Below are positions 1-8,972 of a stretch of 64,000 nt of DNA, one piece after another; positions within the stretch are counted from its first letter, which is position 1, and each line of letters opens with the position of its first letter. The DNA is from Promethearchaeota archaeon (GTDB lineage: Archaea; Asgardarchaeota; Lokiarchaeia; Sigyniarchaeales; SOKP01), in the NCBI GenBank assembly GCA_019058245.1, contig JAHPZJ010000017.1:55113-119112 (forward strand), read 5' to 3'. The notes under the pieces were generated by a model, which ran no database searches, was not told where the DNA came from, and saw only the letters and a program-made list of their open reading frames with translations. A program made the position numbers and the translations under genes.

Positions 1-1
1 A

Positions 2-1228
2 GCAGGTATAGAAGTGGTTGGTTTAATTGAAGCTTTACCTCAGTGTACCGGATATAAAGTACATGAAAATAAACTTAGAAGATTAGGTGTTCCAATTTAT
101 ACTCGTCATGTTATTATTTCAGCTAATGGTAAAAAAAATGTAGAATCTACAACAATTGCAGAAATTGATGATAATTCTAAAGTAATTTCTGGATCTGAAA
201 AGACATATGCCTGTGATACCATTTTAATTGCCGTAGGATTAAATCCAGTCAATGAACTTTATCAAAAAGCAAAAGATTTTGAATTCAAAGTATGGGAAGC
301 TGGAGATGCTCAAGAAATTGCAGAGGCTTCAGCTGCAATATTTACAGGGAAAATTGAAGCTTTAAAGATACTTAAAGAAATTGGGATTGAATTTTCTGAA
401 AATATCAGCGAATTAGAAGAATCCGCTAATTTAATGAAAACTAAACCTCCACAGCCAATAAAAACTGAAATAAAATTTAAAGAAGAGGGCATATATCCTG
501 TTTTTTATTGTAATCAAGAGATACCATGTAATCCATGTACTACTGTATGTGAGCATGAACAAATTGAAACTATTGATGATTTGATAACACAATTACCTTA
601 TTTTAAGAATGAAAAAGAGTGTATTGGATGTGGAAAGTGTGTTGCTGTATGTCCAGGATTAGCTGTTGTATTAATAGATTATCGCAAAGATCGAAATAAT
701 CTATTAGTTACTTTTCCCTTTGAATTAACAGAGGATAAATTAGAGAAAGGACAAAAAGTTATTGTTGTTAGTAATGATGAGGAATTAGGTACATTTGAAA
801 TTCATAGAGCTCGAATTTTAAAAGACTATCCTAAAACTCAATTAGTTACCATAAAATTGCCTTCTAAAATTGCAAAACAAGCAGTAGCAATTAAACTATT
901 TCAAACCAAATTCAATGAACCAATAGATTTATATCAAAAAACCTTAACTGATGATGATACAATAGTATGTAGATGTGAACGTGTGTCAGTAGGAGAAGTT
1001 CGAAAATGGATACGTTCAGGAGTGAAGGATTTCAATGAATTAAAAGCATTGACTAAAGTAGGAATGGGCGCTTGCGGAGGTAAAACTTGTACACCGTTAA
1101 TTGAAAGAATATTTCGAGAGGAAGGTATCGCAATTGAAGATATTATACATGGAACAAAACGTCCTCTATTTATTGAAGTTCCGATGGGTATATTCGCTAA
1201 TGCTAAAAATAAAAATGAGGAACTCTAA
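2..1228 (+). CDS. FAD/NAD(P)-dependent amino-acid dehydrogenase alpha subunit (HcnB/sarcosine oxidase-alpha-like), 5'-truncated
   Basis: The reading frame is open from the left edge, so the N-terminal FAD domain lies outside the window; about 409 residues are visible. They start in the second half of a pyridine-nucleotide-disulphide oxidoreductase fold, with the TILIAVGLNP motif near residue 80. A Cys-rich segment follows (C near 170-185), then a clear [4Fe-4S] motif CIGCGKCVAVCP near 207, and a C-terminal BFD-like [2Fe-2S] domain (CRC near 322, GACGGKTC near 357). This order is that of the alpha subunit of multi-subunit flavoprotein dehydrogenases for proline, glycine, sarcosine or opines. 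The next gene begins at the base after this stop and encodes the partner flavoprotein. The substrate cannot be told from sequence; proline or another amino acid is my inference from the ornithine genes downstream. Confidence 0.8.
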   Translation, partial: AGIEVVGLIEALPQCTGYKVHENKLRRLGVPIYTRHVIISANGKKNVESTTIAEIDDNSKVISGSEKTYACDTILIAVGLNPVNELYQKAKDFEFKVWEAGDAQEIAEASAAIFTGKIEALKILKEIGIEFSENISELEESANLMKTKPPQPIKTEIKFKEEGIYPVFYCNQEIPCNPCTTVCEHEQIETIDDLITQLPYFKNEKECIGCGKCVAVCPGLAVVLIDYRKDRNNLLVTFPFELTEDKLEKGQKVIVVSNDEELGTFEIHRARILKDYPKTQLVTIKLPSKIAKQAVAIKLFQTKFNEPIDLYQKTLTDDDTIVCRCERVSVGEVRKWIRSGVKDFNELKALTKVGMGACGGKTCTPLIERIFREEGIAIEDIIHGTKRPLFIEVPMGIFANAKNKNEEL

Positions 1229-2395
1229 ATGGTTGAATATGATGTGATCATTATAGGTGCGGGTAGTGTTGGTGTTCCTACGGCTTTAGCTACTGCAAAT
1301 GATGGATTAAAAACACTCGTAATTGATTCACTGCCCTCAGTAGCACAAGCAGATAATAAACATGCTATTGGGGGAATTAGAGCTACTCACTCTCATAAAG
1401 GAAAAATATGGTTATGTCAAAGATCAATTGAAATTTTCTCTTCTTGGGAAGAACGATATGGAGATGATATTTGGTGGACTCAGGGAGGTTATACATTTTT
1501 AGCATTTACAAAAGAACATGAAAATCAGTTAAAGGAAACTGTAAAACTTCAAAAAAGTTATGGATTAAATATTAATTATGTTAATGCAAATAAAATTAAG
1601 AATTTAATACCAGGTATCAATGATGATAATCTATTAGGGGGAACACATAGCCCTGAAGATGGTAATGCTTCCCCTCTATTATCATTACATGCATTTTTTC
1701 GAAGATCAAAAAATTTAGGAGCAAAATATCAATTCAAAGAAAAAGTTACAGATATATTAACTAAAAATAATAGAGTAATTGGGATCAAAACTACAAGAAG
1801 CCAATATAAAACACAATCAATTATTAATGCCGCAGGCGCTCATGCTAAAGAAATTGGAAATATGATTGGCATAGATACTCCAATAGAACCAGAATCACAT
1901 GAAGCAGGAATAACAGAACCAGTAAAAAAATTCTTTACTCCAATGGTAGTGGATATTAGTGTTTGTTATGATCCCAAATTTGGAAACTCGAGGAATTATT
2001 ATTTCTATCAAAATAAAGAGGGTAAAATACTTTTTTGTATAACTCCCGATCCAAATATTATAGGAATGGATCGTAATGAAACTAGCTCTTTTCTACCTCA
2101 GATCTCCAAGAGAATGATCCAACTTATTCCACGATTAAGGAACATAAAAGTAAGACGAACATGGCGAGGATTATATCCAATGACACCTGATGGGAATCCA
2201 ATCATAGGAAAAGTAGATGAGATGAAAGGATATTTTAATGCTATTGGAATGTGTGGTCAAGGATTTATGCTAGGACCTGGATTAGGAGAACTTCTCAGTC
2301 GTATTTTAACAGATAAAGAAACTTCGAGAGATAAAGAGATCTTAGAAACTCTCTGTCATAATCGTGATTTTAGTATAGAAGAAGAATTAAAATAA
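1229..2395 (+). CDS. FAD-dependent amino-acid dehydrogenase/oxidase beta subunit (DAO family)
   Basis: This 388-residue protein opens with a dinucleotide-binding motif (IIIGAGSVGVPTALA, about residues 7-21) and has the DAO-family C-terminal signature region (DGNPIIGKV and an IGMCGQGFMLGPG stretch). Length and layout fit the beta subunits of sarcosine oxidase, HcnC and archaeal proline dehydrogenase. The ATG directly follows the stop of the Fe-S/FAD alpha subunit, so the two are almost certainly co-translated and form one heteromeric dehydrogenase. Such complexes oxidise an amino or imino acid and pass electrons through flavin and Fe-S centres to a carrier. The actual substrate is open. Confidence 0.82.
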   Translation: MVEYDVIIIGAGSVGVPTALATANDGLKTLVIDSLPSVAQADNKHAIGGIRATHSHKGKIWLCQRSIEIFSSWEERYGDDIWWTQGGYTFLAFTKEHENQLKETVKLQKSYGLNINYVNANKIKNLIPGINDDNLLGGTHSPEDGNASPLLSLHAFFRRSKNLGAKYQFKEKVTDILTKNNRVIGIKTTRSQYKTQSIINAAGAHAKEIGNMIGIDTPIEPESHEAGITEPVKKFFTPMVVDISVCYDPKFGNSRNYYFYQNKEGKILFCITPDPNIIGMDRNETSSFLPQISKRMIQLIPRLRNIKVRRTWRGLYPMTPDGNPIIGKVDEMKGYFNAIGMCGQGFMLGPGLGELLSRILTDKETSRDKEILETLCHNRDFSIEEELK

Positions 2396-2482
2396 CTATT
2401 TTAAAAGAAATAAACTCAACTGATTTATATCAAGTATTTCTTTTTAATACTTAATTATAATAAAAAATTCAAAATCGTTAAA

Positions 2483-3415
2483 ATGCTTCGACATTTATTA
2501 AAAGTCTCTGATTTTTCAAAGAATGAGTGCGAGAAGGTTATTAATAAAGCAATAGAGCTTAAGAAAAATCCTAAGAAATTTAATTCAATTTTAGAAGGTG
2601 AAACACTTTTGATGTTTTTTGAAAAACCCTCTTTAAGAACACGAATTTCATTTGAAACAGGAATGCAACAATTAGGAGGGCATGCAATTTTTTATTCGAT
2701 TAAAGACTCTCCTTTAGGTAAAAAAGAAAACCTTTCAGATACTGCTAAGGTTGCTTCTAGATTTGTAAATATTATTGCTGCTCGGGTTTTTAAACGACAA
2801 GATATTAGGGATCTTGCTAAATATGCAGAAGTTCCTGTGATAAATATGTTGGATGATTTTGCACACCCATGTCAGATTTTAGGAGATTTTCAGACTATTA
2901 AAGAGAAAAAAAACAGTTTAACTACCATGAAACTATCATATTTTGGTGATGCTCATAATAATGTTACTTATGATTTAATGCGAATTTGTGCAATGTTTGG
3001 ATGGAGAATGGATGTTGCATGCCCTGATGTTCCAGAATATTCACCTGAACAAATAGTTTTAGATGAGGTTTCTGATTTATCCAAAGAAACTGGTGCAGAA
3101 GTACAAGTTATTCATAATGCCACAAATGCAGCTCAAGATTCTAGTGTAATATATACTGATAGTTGGATGAGCTATGGGATACCTCAAGAGCAGGAAGAAG
3201 AACGGAAAAAGGCTTTTATGCCTTTTCAAGTTACCCCTTCAATTATGAAAGTTGCAAAACCAGATGTGGTCTTTATGAATTGTTTGCCAGCAATGAGAGG
3301 ATATGAACAAACAGCTGATGTAATTGATGGTCCTCAATCAATTGTTTTTGATCAAGCAGAAAATAGATTGCATATTCAAAAAGCAATTATGTTGTTTTTA
3401 AGAGAAAAATTTTAA
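2483..3415 (+). CDS. argF: Ornithine carbamoyltransferase-like protein (variant active-site loops)
   Basis: The 310-residue length and motifs fit the aspartate/ornithine carbamoyltransferase family: a carbamoyl-phosphate loop SLRTR (residues 50-54), HPCQ near 128, and a C-terminal substrate region. Two positions differ from textbook OTCase. The SMG ornithine loop reads SYG (near 230), and the HCLP motif reads NCLPAMRG (near 266), with Asn in place of His. Carbamate kinase follows 64 bp downstream, which suggests a catabolic role: citrulline (or an analogue) plus phosphate to ornithine and carbamoyl phosphate, then ATP. The family call is firm. Ornithine as substrate is less certain because of the loop changes, and the gene symbol is given on family grounds. 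Confidence 0.78.
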   Translation: MLRHLLKVSDFSKNECEKVINKAIELKKNPKKFNSILEGETLLMFFEKPSLRTRISFETGMQQLGGHAIFYSIKDSPLGKKENLSDTAKVASRFVNIIAARVFKRQDIRDLAKYAEVPVINMLDDFAHPCQILGDFQTIKEKKNSLTTMKLSYFGDAHNNVTYDLMRICAMFGWRMDVACPDVPEYSPEQIVLDEVSDLSKETGAEVQVIHNATNAAQDSSVIYTDSWMSYGIPQEQEEERKKAFMPFQVTPSIMKVAKPDVVFMNCLPAMRGYEQTADVIDGPQSIVFDQAENRLHIQKAIMLFLREKF

Positions 3416-3479
3416 ATATTAAGTTATCTATTAATATTTTTTCTAAAAGTCTTGATATCTTGATTTTAGAGGTTGGAAT

Positions 3480-4391
3480 TTGAAAACATTAATCGTAGCA
3501 CTTGGAGGGAATGCCTTAATAAAATTTGGAGAAGAAGGTACCACAGAAGAACAATTTCGGAATTTAAGAGTTCCAATTAGTCAAATTGCGAAACTCGCAA
3601 GAGACTATAACATTATTATTACACATGGTAATGGCCCACAAGTAGGAAATCTCTTATTACAGCAGGAAGCAACAGCATTCATCTCAAAAAGTCCTTTACA
3701 AATATTAGTAGCAGAAACTCAAGGTCAAATTGGATTTATGATTGAAAGTACTTTAGATGAAGAGCTTATGAAAATTGGGTTGGATCAAGAAAAACTCTTC
3801 CTTACTGTTTTAACTTATGTAGAAGTTGATCCTGAGGATCCTGCTTTTAAAAACCCTACAAAACCCGTTGGACCTGCTTATCCTGTACGTACAAAATTAG
3901 GTCAAATCAAAACAGCTAAGGGGTGGCGACGTGTAGTTCCTTCTCCTGAACCGATAAAAATTTACCAATGGCGTGAAATTAAAAAACTTATGGAGCTTGG
4001 AAGTTGGATCGTAATTGCCTGTGGAGGAGGAGGTATTCCTGTCATAAAAGAAGGGAATAATTTATATGGAGTCGAAGCTGTTATTGATAAGGATCTTGCT
4101 AGTGCAAAATTAGGAGAACAAATTAAAGCAGATATTTTATTAATCGCAACTGATGTTGAGAAGGTTGCTTTAAATTATGGAAAATATAATGAAAAATTAT
4201 TAGAAAAACTTTCTGTGTCAGAAGCAGAAGAATATCTTAAAGAAGGTCAATTTCCTGCAGGAAGTATGGGTCCAAAAGTAAAAGCAATAATTAATTTCTT
4301 AAAGTCTGGAGGAAAACAAGCAATGATCACATCTATTGATAAAATAAAACAAGCTCTCAATCTTAAAGCAGGAACTCACTTTTTTTATTAA
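3480..4391 (+). CDS. arcC: Carbamate kinase
   Basis: This 303-residue amino-acid-kinase-fold protein has the carbamate kinase hallmarks: an N-terminal VALGGNALI, the HGNGPQVGNLLLQQEA segment, CGGGGIPV, and a C-terminal FPAGSMGPKVKAAI-like stretch (here AGSMGPKVKAI). The start is TTG, which gives the conserved KTLIVALGGNA N-terminus; no ATG fits. Carbamate kinase makes ATP from carbamoyl phosphate and ADP. With the preceding carbamoyltransferase and the convergent aminotransferase it forms a small arginine/citrulline/ornithine degradation module. No arginine deiminase is seen in the window. Confidence 0.92.
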   Translation: MKTLIVALGGNALIKFGEEGTTEEQFRNLRVPISQIAKLARDYNIIITHGNGPQVGNLLLQQEATAFISKSPLQILVAETQGQIGFMIESTLDEELMKIGLDQEKLFLTVLTYVEVDPEDPAFKNPTKPVGPAYPVRTKLGQIKTAKGWRRVVPSPEPIKIYQWREIKKLMELGSWIVIACGGGGIPVIKEGNNLYGVEAVIDKDLASAKLGEQIKADILLIATDVEKVALNYGKYNEKLLEKLSVSEAEEYLKEGQFPAGSMGPKVKAIINFLKSGGKQAMITSIDKIKQALNLKAGTHFFY

Positions 4392-4444
4392 AATAATTTA
4401 AAGGGATACAATAAAATAAATGGAATTATCAATACTTTCTCTAA

Positions 4445-5716
4445 TTAAGAAATAAGTACTTTTTCAATAATTTCAAGAGCTAAATCAATTTCATTTTTTG
4501 TAATGACTAAAGGTGGAGCTAATCTAATAATTGTTGAATGTGTATCTTTTGCTAAGATACCATTATCCTTTAATTGTTCGACAATTTGTCTAGCATCTTC
4601 TTCAAATTCAATTGCGATTAGTAATCCTTTTCCTCTAATTTCTTTAATAGGTATTTTAGTTCTTTTCTGAGAAATTTCATTTAATCTCTTTAAAAAGTAA
4701 TCCCCCATCTCTTTAGCCCGTTCGGCAAGATTGTCCCGTAAATGAATATCTATAGATTTCATCCCAATTGCAGAAGCTAAAGGGTTTCCACCAAATGTGC
4801 TTCCATGAGTCCCTGGAGTTATTACTTCTGGACCAATAATTTCTTTGGTACTTACACATGCAGATATTGGATAAACTCCACCACCAAGAGCTTTACCTAA
4901 TAAGATCATATCTGGTTTCACATCCTCATGTTCACAAGCAAAAAATTTACCAGTTCGACAAAAACCAGTTTGAACTTCATCAGAAATTAACACTATATTA
5001 TATTTTGTACAGATTTCTCTTACTTTTTTTAAATATCCTTTGGGAGGAATCTTTACACCCGCTTCTCCTTGAATAGGTTCTACTAAGAAAGCAGCCACTT
5101 TTTCAGGACCAATTTCTAAGATTGCCTTTTCCAATTCCTTCGCATCTCCATACGGAATAATATTAAATCCTGGGGTAAAGGGACCAAAGTATCCGTAATA
5201 CCTTACTGCTGAAATGTCAGAACTAAAACCCACAATAGTAACTGTTCTTCCATGAAAATTGTTTCTGCACACGATTATTCTTGCTTCATCTTTGGGGATT
5301 TTTTTTTTAATATAACCCCAAGCTCTTACTACTTTTATAGCAGTCGAAACAGCTTCTGTTCCTGTACTCATTGGAAGAGACATTATTCCACTATTATTTG
5401 GGTCATAAATGTGTGGTCCAACAACATCTGCCAACATTTTAAGAAACGGTCCCATCATTGTGTTATGAAATGCCCGAGAAGTGAGAGTAACAATATCGGC
5501 TTGTTCTTTTAATGTCGCGACAATTTCAGGATGACAATGACCCAAATTTTGACTTGAGTAGGCAGATAAACAATCTAAATATTTTTTACCTTCCGGATCA
5601 TAAACCCAAACTCCTTCAGCCCGCGAAATTACTACTGGAATTGGATGATAATTATGTGCACCATATTCCAAATCCATTTTAATATAATCTTTTGAACTTG
5701 GCATTAAATATCCCAT
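4445..5716 (-). CDS. rocD: Ornithine--oxo-acid aminotransferase-like class III aminotransferase
   Basis: A 423-residue PLP enzyme of fold type I, class III. Visible motifs include STGTEAVSTAIK (PLP phosphate loop), the LISDEVQTGFCRTG Asp region and LLGKALGGG with the Schiff-base Lys, followed by HGSTFGGNPLA. The N-terminal YLDCLSAYSSQNLGHCHP is typical of ornithine aminotransferase. It would convert ornithine to glutamate semialdehyde. The gene is convergent with carbamate kinase, 53 bp away, so ornithine released by the carbamoyltransferase could be used here. Acetylornithine or 4-aminobutyrate aminotransferase are less likely alternatives. A second ATG at codon 5 is possible as start. Confidence 0.82.
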   Translation of the reverse strand: MGYLMPSSKDYIKMDLEYGAHNYHPIPVVISRAEGVWVYDPEGKKYLDCLSAYSSQNLGHCHPEIVATLKEQADIVTLTSRAFHNTMMGPFLKMLADVVGPHIYDPNNSGIMSLPMSTGTEAVSTAIKVVRAWGYIKKKIPKDEARIIVCRNNFHGRTVTIVGFSSDISAVRYYGYFGPFTPGFNIIPYGDAKELEKAILEIGPEKVAAFLVEPIQGEAGVKIPPKGYLKKVREICTKYNIVLISDEVQTGFCRTGKFFACEHEDVKPDMILLGKALGGGVYPISACVSTKEIIGPEVITPGTHGSTFGGNPLASAIGMKSIDIHLRDNLAERAKEMGDYFLKRLNEISQKRTKIPIKEIRGKGLLIAIEFEEDARQIVEQLKDNGILAKDTHSTIIRLAPPLVITKNEIDLALEIIEKVLIS

Positions 5717-5911
5717 TTAATTCTCTTAGTTAAGATTGACAATTAATAAATAGATAAATATTGAAAAATTTTAATTATTTTCCAAAAATTCAATGAGGGA
5801 ATAATATGGGTAAATTAAAATTATGTTAGTTATAATTACTTTAATTATTATCTCAGTAGCATATTCAAAATAAAAAAAATAGGAATAACAAATGTAAAAA
5901 AAACATAAAAA

Positions 5912-6208
5912 TTATTCTTGCACTTGAATAATTTCTGTTGATTCTTTTTCTTCCCTAAGATCTAATAGTTTTAATATTTCAACACCAAAAATGTTTGATA
6001 AGATTTTATTCATCTCAGATCCTCCCATATAACCCTGACATCCTAAATGAAGTTTATGAAAATGTCCTCCTAATTTAGTCTCAACCTCTTTTATGAAATT
6101 AATAACTTTTTCTTCTAAAGATTGGGATGGCGTATCATTTAATAAAAATACTACTTTAAATTCTCCATTTGTAAAGAGCCCTCCCGATAAATATCCATCT
6201 CTAAATTT
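5912..6208 (-). pseudogene. C-terminal part of the RelA/SpoT-like gene, out of frame
   Basis: About 98 codons without a start codon read in a different frame from the upstream RelA/SpoT-like ORF and overlap its last 58 bases. The segment begins KFRDGYLSGGLF and ends at TAA 5912-5914. It has a predicted alpha/beta pattern (FKVVFLLND, then an amphipathic LEEKVINFIKEVETKLG) like small sensory or longin/roadblock-like modules in archaea. If the T-run at 6206-6208 had one more T, the upstream frame would run straight into this one as ...LYNRLKFRDGYL..., giving one protein of about 246 residues. The gene is therefore either frameshifted by mutation or carries a one-base sequence error. Confidence 0.55.
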
Positions 6209-6651
6209 AATCGATTATAAAGTTTCAAATCTGGATCAAGTTGAATAATATATGTTTGATAATGCTCTGGATATTGATTTTCTATGATTTTTTTAAAAGC
6301 ATCACCAGTACTACTAATACCAATTAGAAAAATATCTTTTATAGCTTGAATGACAGTATTCATCTCATTAACATTTGGTAAAATTATTCGAACTCCACAT
6401 AAATCATTTATCTCCGCAATAGGATCTGTATATTTTACATCAGGACTAAATAATTTATTGGCAAAACTTGAAATTGTCTTTACCCTGTTTTGAATAATAT
6501 GTTCTGAAGAACACCCTTGTACTATGTTTTCAAGAATAGTATCTATAATCTTAGAGTACTCTTCATAGAGAGGGCGTAGTTCTTTATATCTGTTAATTTG
6601 TTCTTCATAAAACTTACGTTGTTCTATTTCCATAGTTACTTTTTCCCTCAA
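6151..6651 (-). CDS. RelA/SpoT nucleotidyltransferase-like protein, N-terminal part
   Basis: A 166-codon frame. It has a helical N-terminus and then a RelA/SpoT-like core: IIQNRVKTISSFANKL (the R-x-K substrate-binding stretch) and DPIAEINDLCGVRIIL (the D-L-x-G-x-R-I motif) near residues 55-92. These resemble (p)ppGpp synthetase domains of stand-alone small alarmone synthetases. The later catalytic elements (the YxSxH-type segment) are not obvious. The frame ends soon after, where a one-base shift would continue into the segment at 5912-6208. Alarmone synthesis is possible from family knowledge but unproven. An alternative start is codon 7 (MEIEQRK). Confidence 0.6.
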   Translation of the reverse strand: MREKVTMEIEQRKFYEEQINRYKELRPLYEEYSKIIDTILENIVQGCSSEHIIQNRVKTISSFANKLFSPDVKYTDPIAEINDLCGVRIILPNVNEMNTVIQAIKDIFLIGISSTGDAFKKIIENQYPEHYQTYIIQLDPDLKLYNRLNLEMDIYREGSLQMENLK

Positions 6652-6726
6652 ATTTATTATTTCTGATTTATTTTCTTGAATTTCTTCTCTTAGGATTATT
6701 GATACAACCTATTATTTAAAATTAAG

Positions 6727-6905
6727 TTAATGATATGTCATCTTCATTCCACAACATTCTGGAATTGGCTGGTATCCACATTCTTTGGAGCAACAACATA
6801 GTAAATATCCATCTTTTATCATCATTGATTTATCGCAGCATTTAGGTACTTCTTTTTTCGAACCACAAATATTACAAATTAATTCTGGGATTTTTTTACC
6901 ACCAT
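6727..6905 (-). CDS. Small Cys-rich protein, probably frameshifted near its start
   Basis: The reverse strand encodes a Cys-dense peptide, ...PELICNICGSKKEVPKCC..., then CCCSKECGY and IPECCGMKM, ending at TAA 6727-6729. Its paired CxxC and CCG motifs look like a small metal-binding (zinc-ribbon-like) protein of the kind found in anaerobic archaea. The open frame reaches back to 6921 with no ATG, GTG or TTG in phase. An ATG at 6903-6905 is one base out of phase; one extra T in the seven-T run 6891-6897 would join it and give MVVKKIPEL as N-terminus, about 59 residues. I therefore suspect an indel in the homopolymer, real or artefactual. Confidence 0.5.
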
Positions 6906-7204
6906 CTTTTATACATTCAAATTAATCAAGAAAAATAGAAAACAAAAAAGCTTCTTTAATATATTATAAATCTTTTCCAGATGATTGTTTAAAAAAATAA
7001 ATTAAAACAAAAAATTAGCTTTGAAAATATTAAATTTGAGGATTATATTAATTTTTTCTATTATCTCTTGTTTAAATATCTTTAAAATTTAATATTAAAA
7101 AAAAATAAAAAAGGAAATTATGAAAAATATTCTTTCAAATAATGTGATAATTTTAATTAACAAATACAAGAATTAAGAAGAAAAAGATAAAAATAAAAAT
7201 TATA

Positions 7205-8785
7205 TTACCAAATAAGATTACCAATAATGTTTTTAGCCATTTCAGCCTGTTTTTTATTCAATATCTTACGAATACGCAAATCATTAATTGCATCTTCAAG
7301 TCGATTGTCGAGATTTTTCATTTCCATCAAATTATTTTTATCCCCTTGGGTTTCAACTAATTCAATCATTGCATTGTCTTTATTCATTAAGTCTCTTAAT
7401 CTTTGTCTAAAGCTCGATTTAATCTTAGTACTTACAATTTTTCCTTTGTCGATCAACACTGGTAATACGGGAGCTCTTTCAGTAGTTCGATTTGTATTAG
7501 GATCAACAAAATAAAATATGCATATTGGAATTCCTACTATGATGTTCTTAGTCTTTAATTCAAGAGTATAATTATTTAAAAAATTCTGAACACTTGTCAT
7601 TTCATTATCTACAATTGATGCGATATTATCTAAACAATTTTGCTTCTCATTTTTTATTCTCGCAATCACATCTTCAGCAGAACTTAAATCACTAGAAAGT
7701 TCACTATGTTTTGCTTCAATTTGCCTTTCTACCTCAGATTTTTTGCGTTCTAATTCTCTTATTTTTTGTTGTTTTGATTTTTCAAGATCACTAATTTCTT
7801 TTTGTACATTTCTCTTTAACTGATTAATTTCAGTTTGGTATCTAGAGATCGAATTTCCGAGATCTTGATACTTTAAATTGATGTCTTTTAAACCTTCTTC
7901 AACCAAAAATAGATCACGTTGATTAATTGCATTTTTCATGCTATCGACACTCTGCTTGAGTCTACTGATATCATTGGTTAATTCCCCAGTTTTATCATTT
8001 ATTTTATATTTACCAATCTTTACGAGTTCTTCAGGAGTTCCCTCAATTTCACGTTCCATTTCTTGTTGTAATTCTTTATTGAGTATTGTGAGTTGTTTCT
8101 CTTCTTCACTTGTGTCTACATTTGTATCTTTAATTTTATCAACCTCTTTACCTCCTTTTTCAATCCATTTATCGCATAGCTTTATAATGGCATCTCCATA
8201 AGTTTCAAGTAAATTAGCATCTTTTTGAGATACAAATTCTAAAATTTCTGGTACTATGTTTGTTTGATTCACACTTTTAACTATAGCTCCCCCTTCAAGA
8301 AGAAAATATGGCGTTGTATGAGCTCCTAAATCGTATTGATTTAGGAAAAAGTTTTGAAAATAACCAACCTCATTAGCATTAAATAATGCCTCTTGGATTA
8401 CAGTTCCACGTTTGAAATTCTTCGTTTTTCTTAAATAGGTATTGTTATAAGATTGTAATGAATTTAAGAAAGAGCTGGGATCTGCTCCTTTTATGAGATT
8501 TTCTGGTCTTGGTGGCATTTGAACAAATTTCCCAACACTAAGTTTTTCTTGTTTATTCATAAGATAACTACAAACACAGGCTCTAGTATCACTCAGGGGA
8601 ATTAATCGAACTGGCCAAAAACCTGTCGAAATTTTTGCCAATCTCCCTAACTTTTGAAGTTTTTTGCCATATATACTAATACATTCAATCATACCCATTG
8701 CTAATTCATTTAATAAAGCAGCTTGACTTCGTGCAGGAGTAATTTCACCCATATTAATTAAATAAGGAATTACTTTATTAACCAT
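7205..8785 (-). CDS. Coiled-coil protein of unknown function
   Basis: I do not recognise this 526-residue protein. The N-terminal 210 residues look globular (a CVCSYLMNK stretch and FLLEGGAIVKSVNQ). Residues about 215-390 are strongly charged and heptad-like (ISDLEKSKQQKIRELERKKS), predicting a long coiled coil. The last 130 residues are again globular with a hydrophobic beta-like patch (NIIVGIPICIFYFVD). No signal peptide or membrane segment is seen. It stands alone between AT-rich gaps. The shape suggests a structural or scaffold protein, but no function can be given. Confidence 0.7.
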   Translation of the reverse strand: MVNKVIPYLINMGEITPARSQAALLNELAMGMIECISIYGKKLQKLGRLAKISTGFWPVRLIPLSDTRACVCSYLMNKQEKLSVGKFVQMPPRPENLIKGADPSSFLNSLQSYNNTYLRKTKNFKRGTVIQEALFNANEVGYFQNFFLNQYDLGAHTTPYFLLEGGAIVKSVNQTNIVPEILEFVSQKDANLLETYGDAIIKLCDKWIEKGGKEVDKIKDTNVDTSEEEKQLTILNKELQQEMEREIEGTPEELVKIGKYKINDKTGELTNDISRLKQSVDSMKNAINQRDLFLVEEGLKDINLKYQDLGNSISRYQTEINQLKRNVQKEISDLEKSKQQKIRELERKKSEVERQIEAKHSELSSDLSSAEDVIARIKNEKQNCLDNIASIVDNEMTSVQNFLNNYTLELKTKNIIVGIPICIFYFVDPNTNRTTERAPVLPVLIDKGKIVSTKIKSSFRQRLRDLMNKDNAMIELVETQGDKNNLMEMKNLDNRLEDAINDLRIRKILNKKQAEMAKNIIGNLIW

Positions 8786-8972
8786 AAAATTTCACTTAAA
8801 CTTTCTATATTATTTTTTAATATCAATAGAATAATTAAAGTTTTGGTTTTAAATCTATACAATTAGAAAAATAAAGAAAAAAAAGGAAGAATTTTATTGA
8901 AGATTTTATCGTATAATCTCCTCCCAAAGTTTTTGGATTAAAATCATTAGAACACAATTAGGTTTGTAGCTT

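Noticed and set aside
4858..5512. Rightward ORFs within the aminotransferase gene
   Set aside because: They lie antisense to a well-supported aminotransferase gene and have low-complexity translations.
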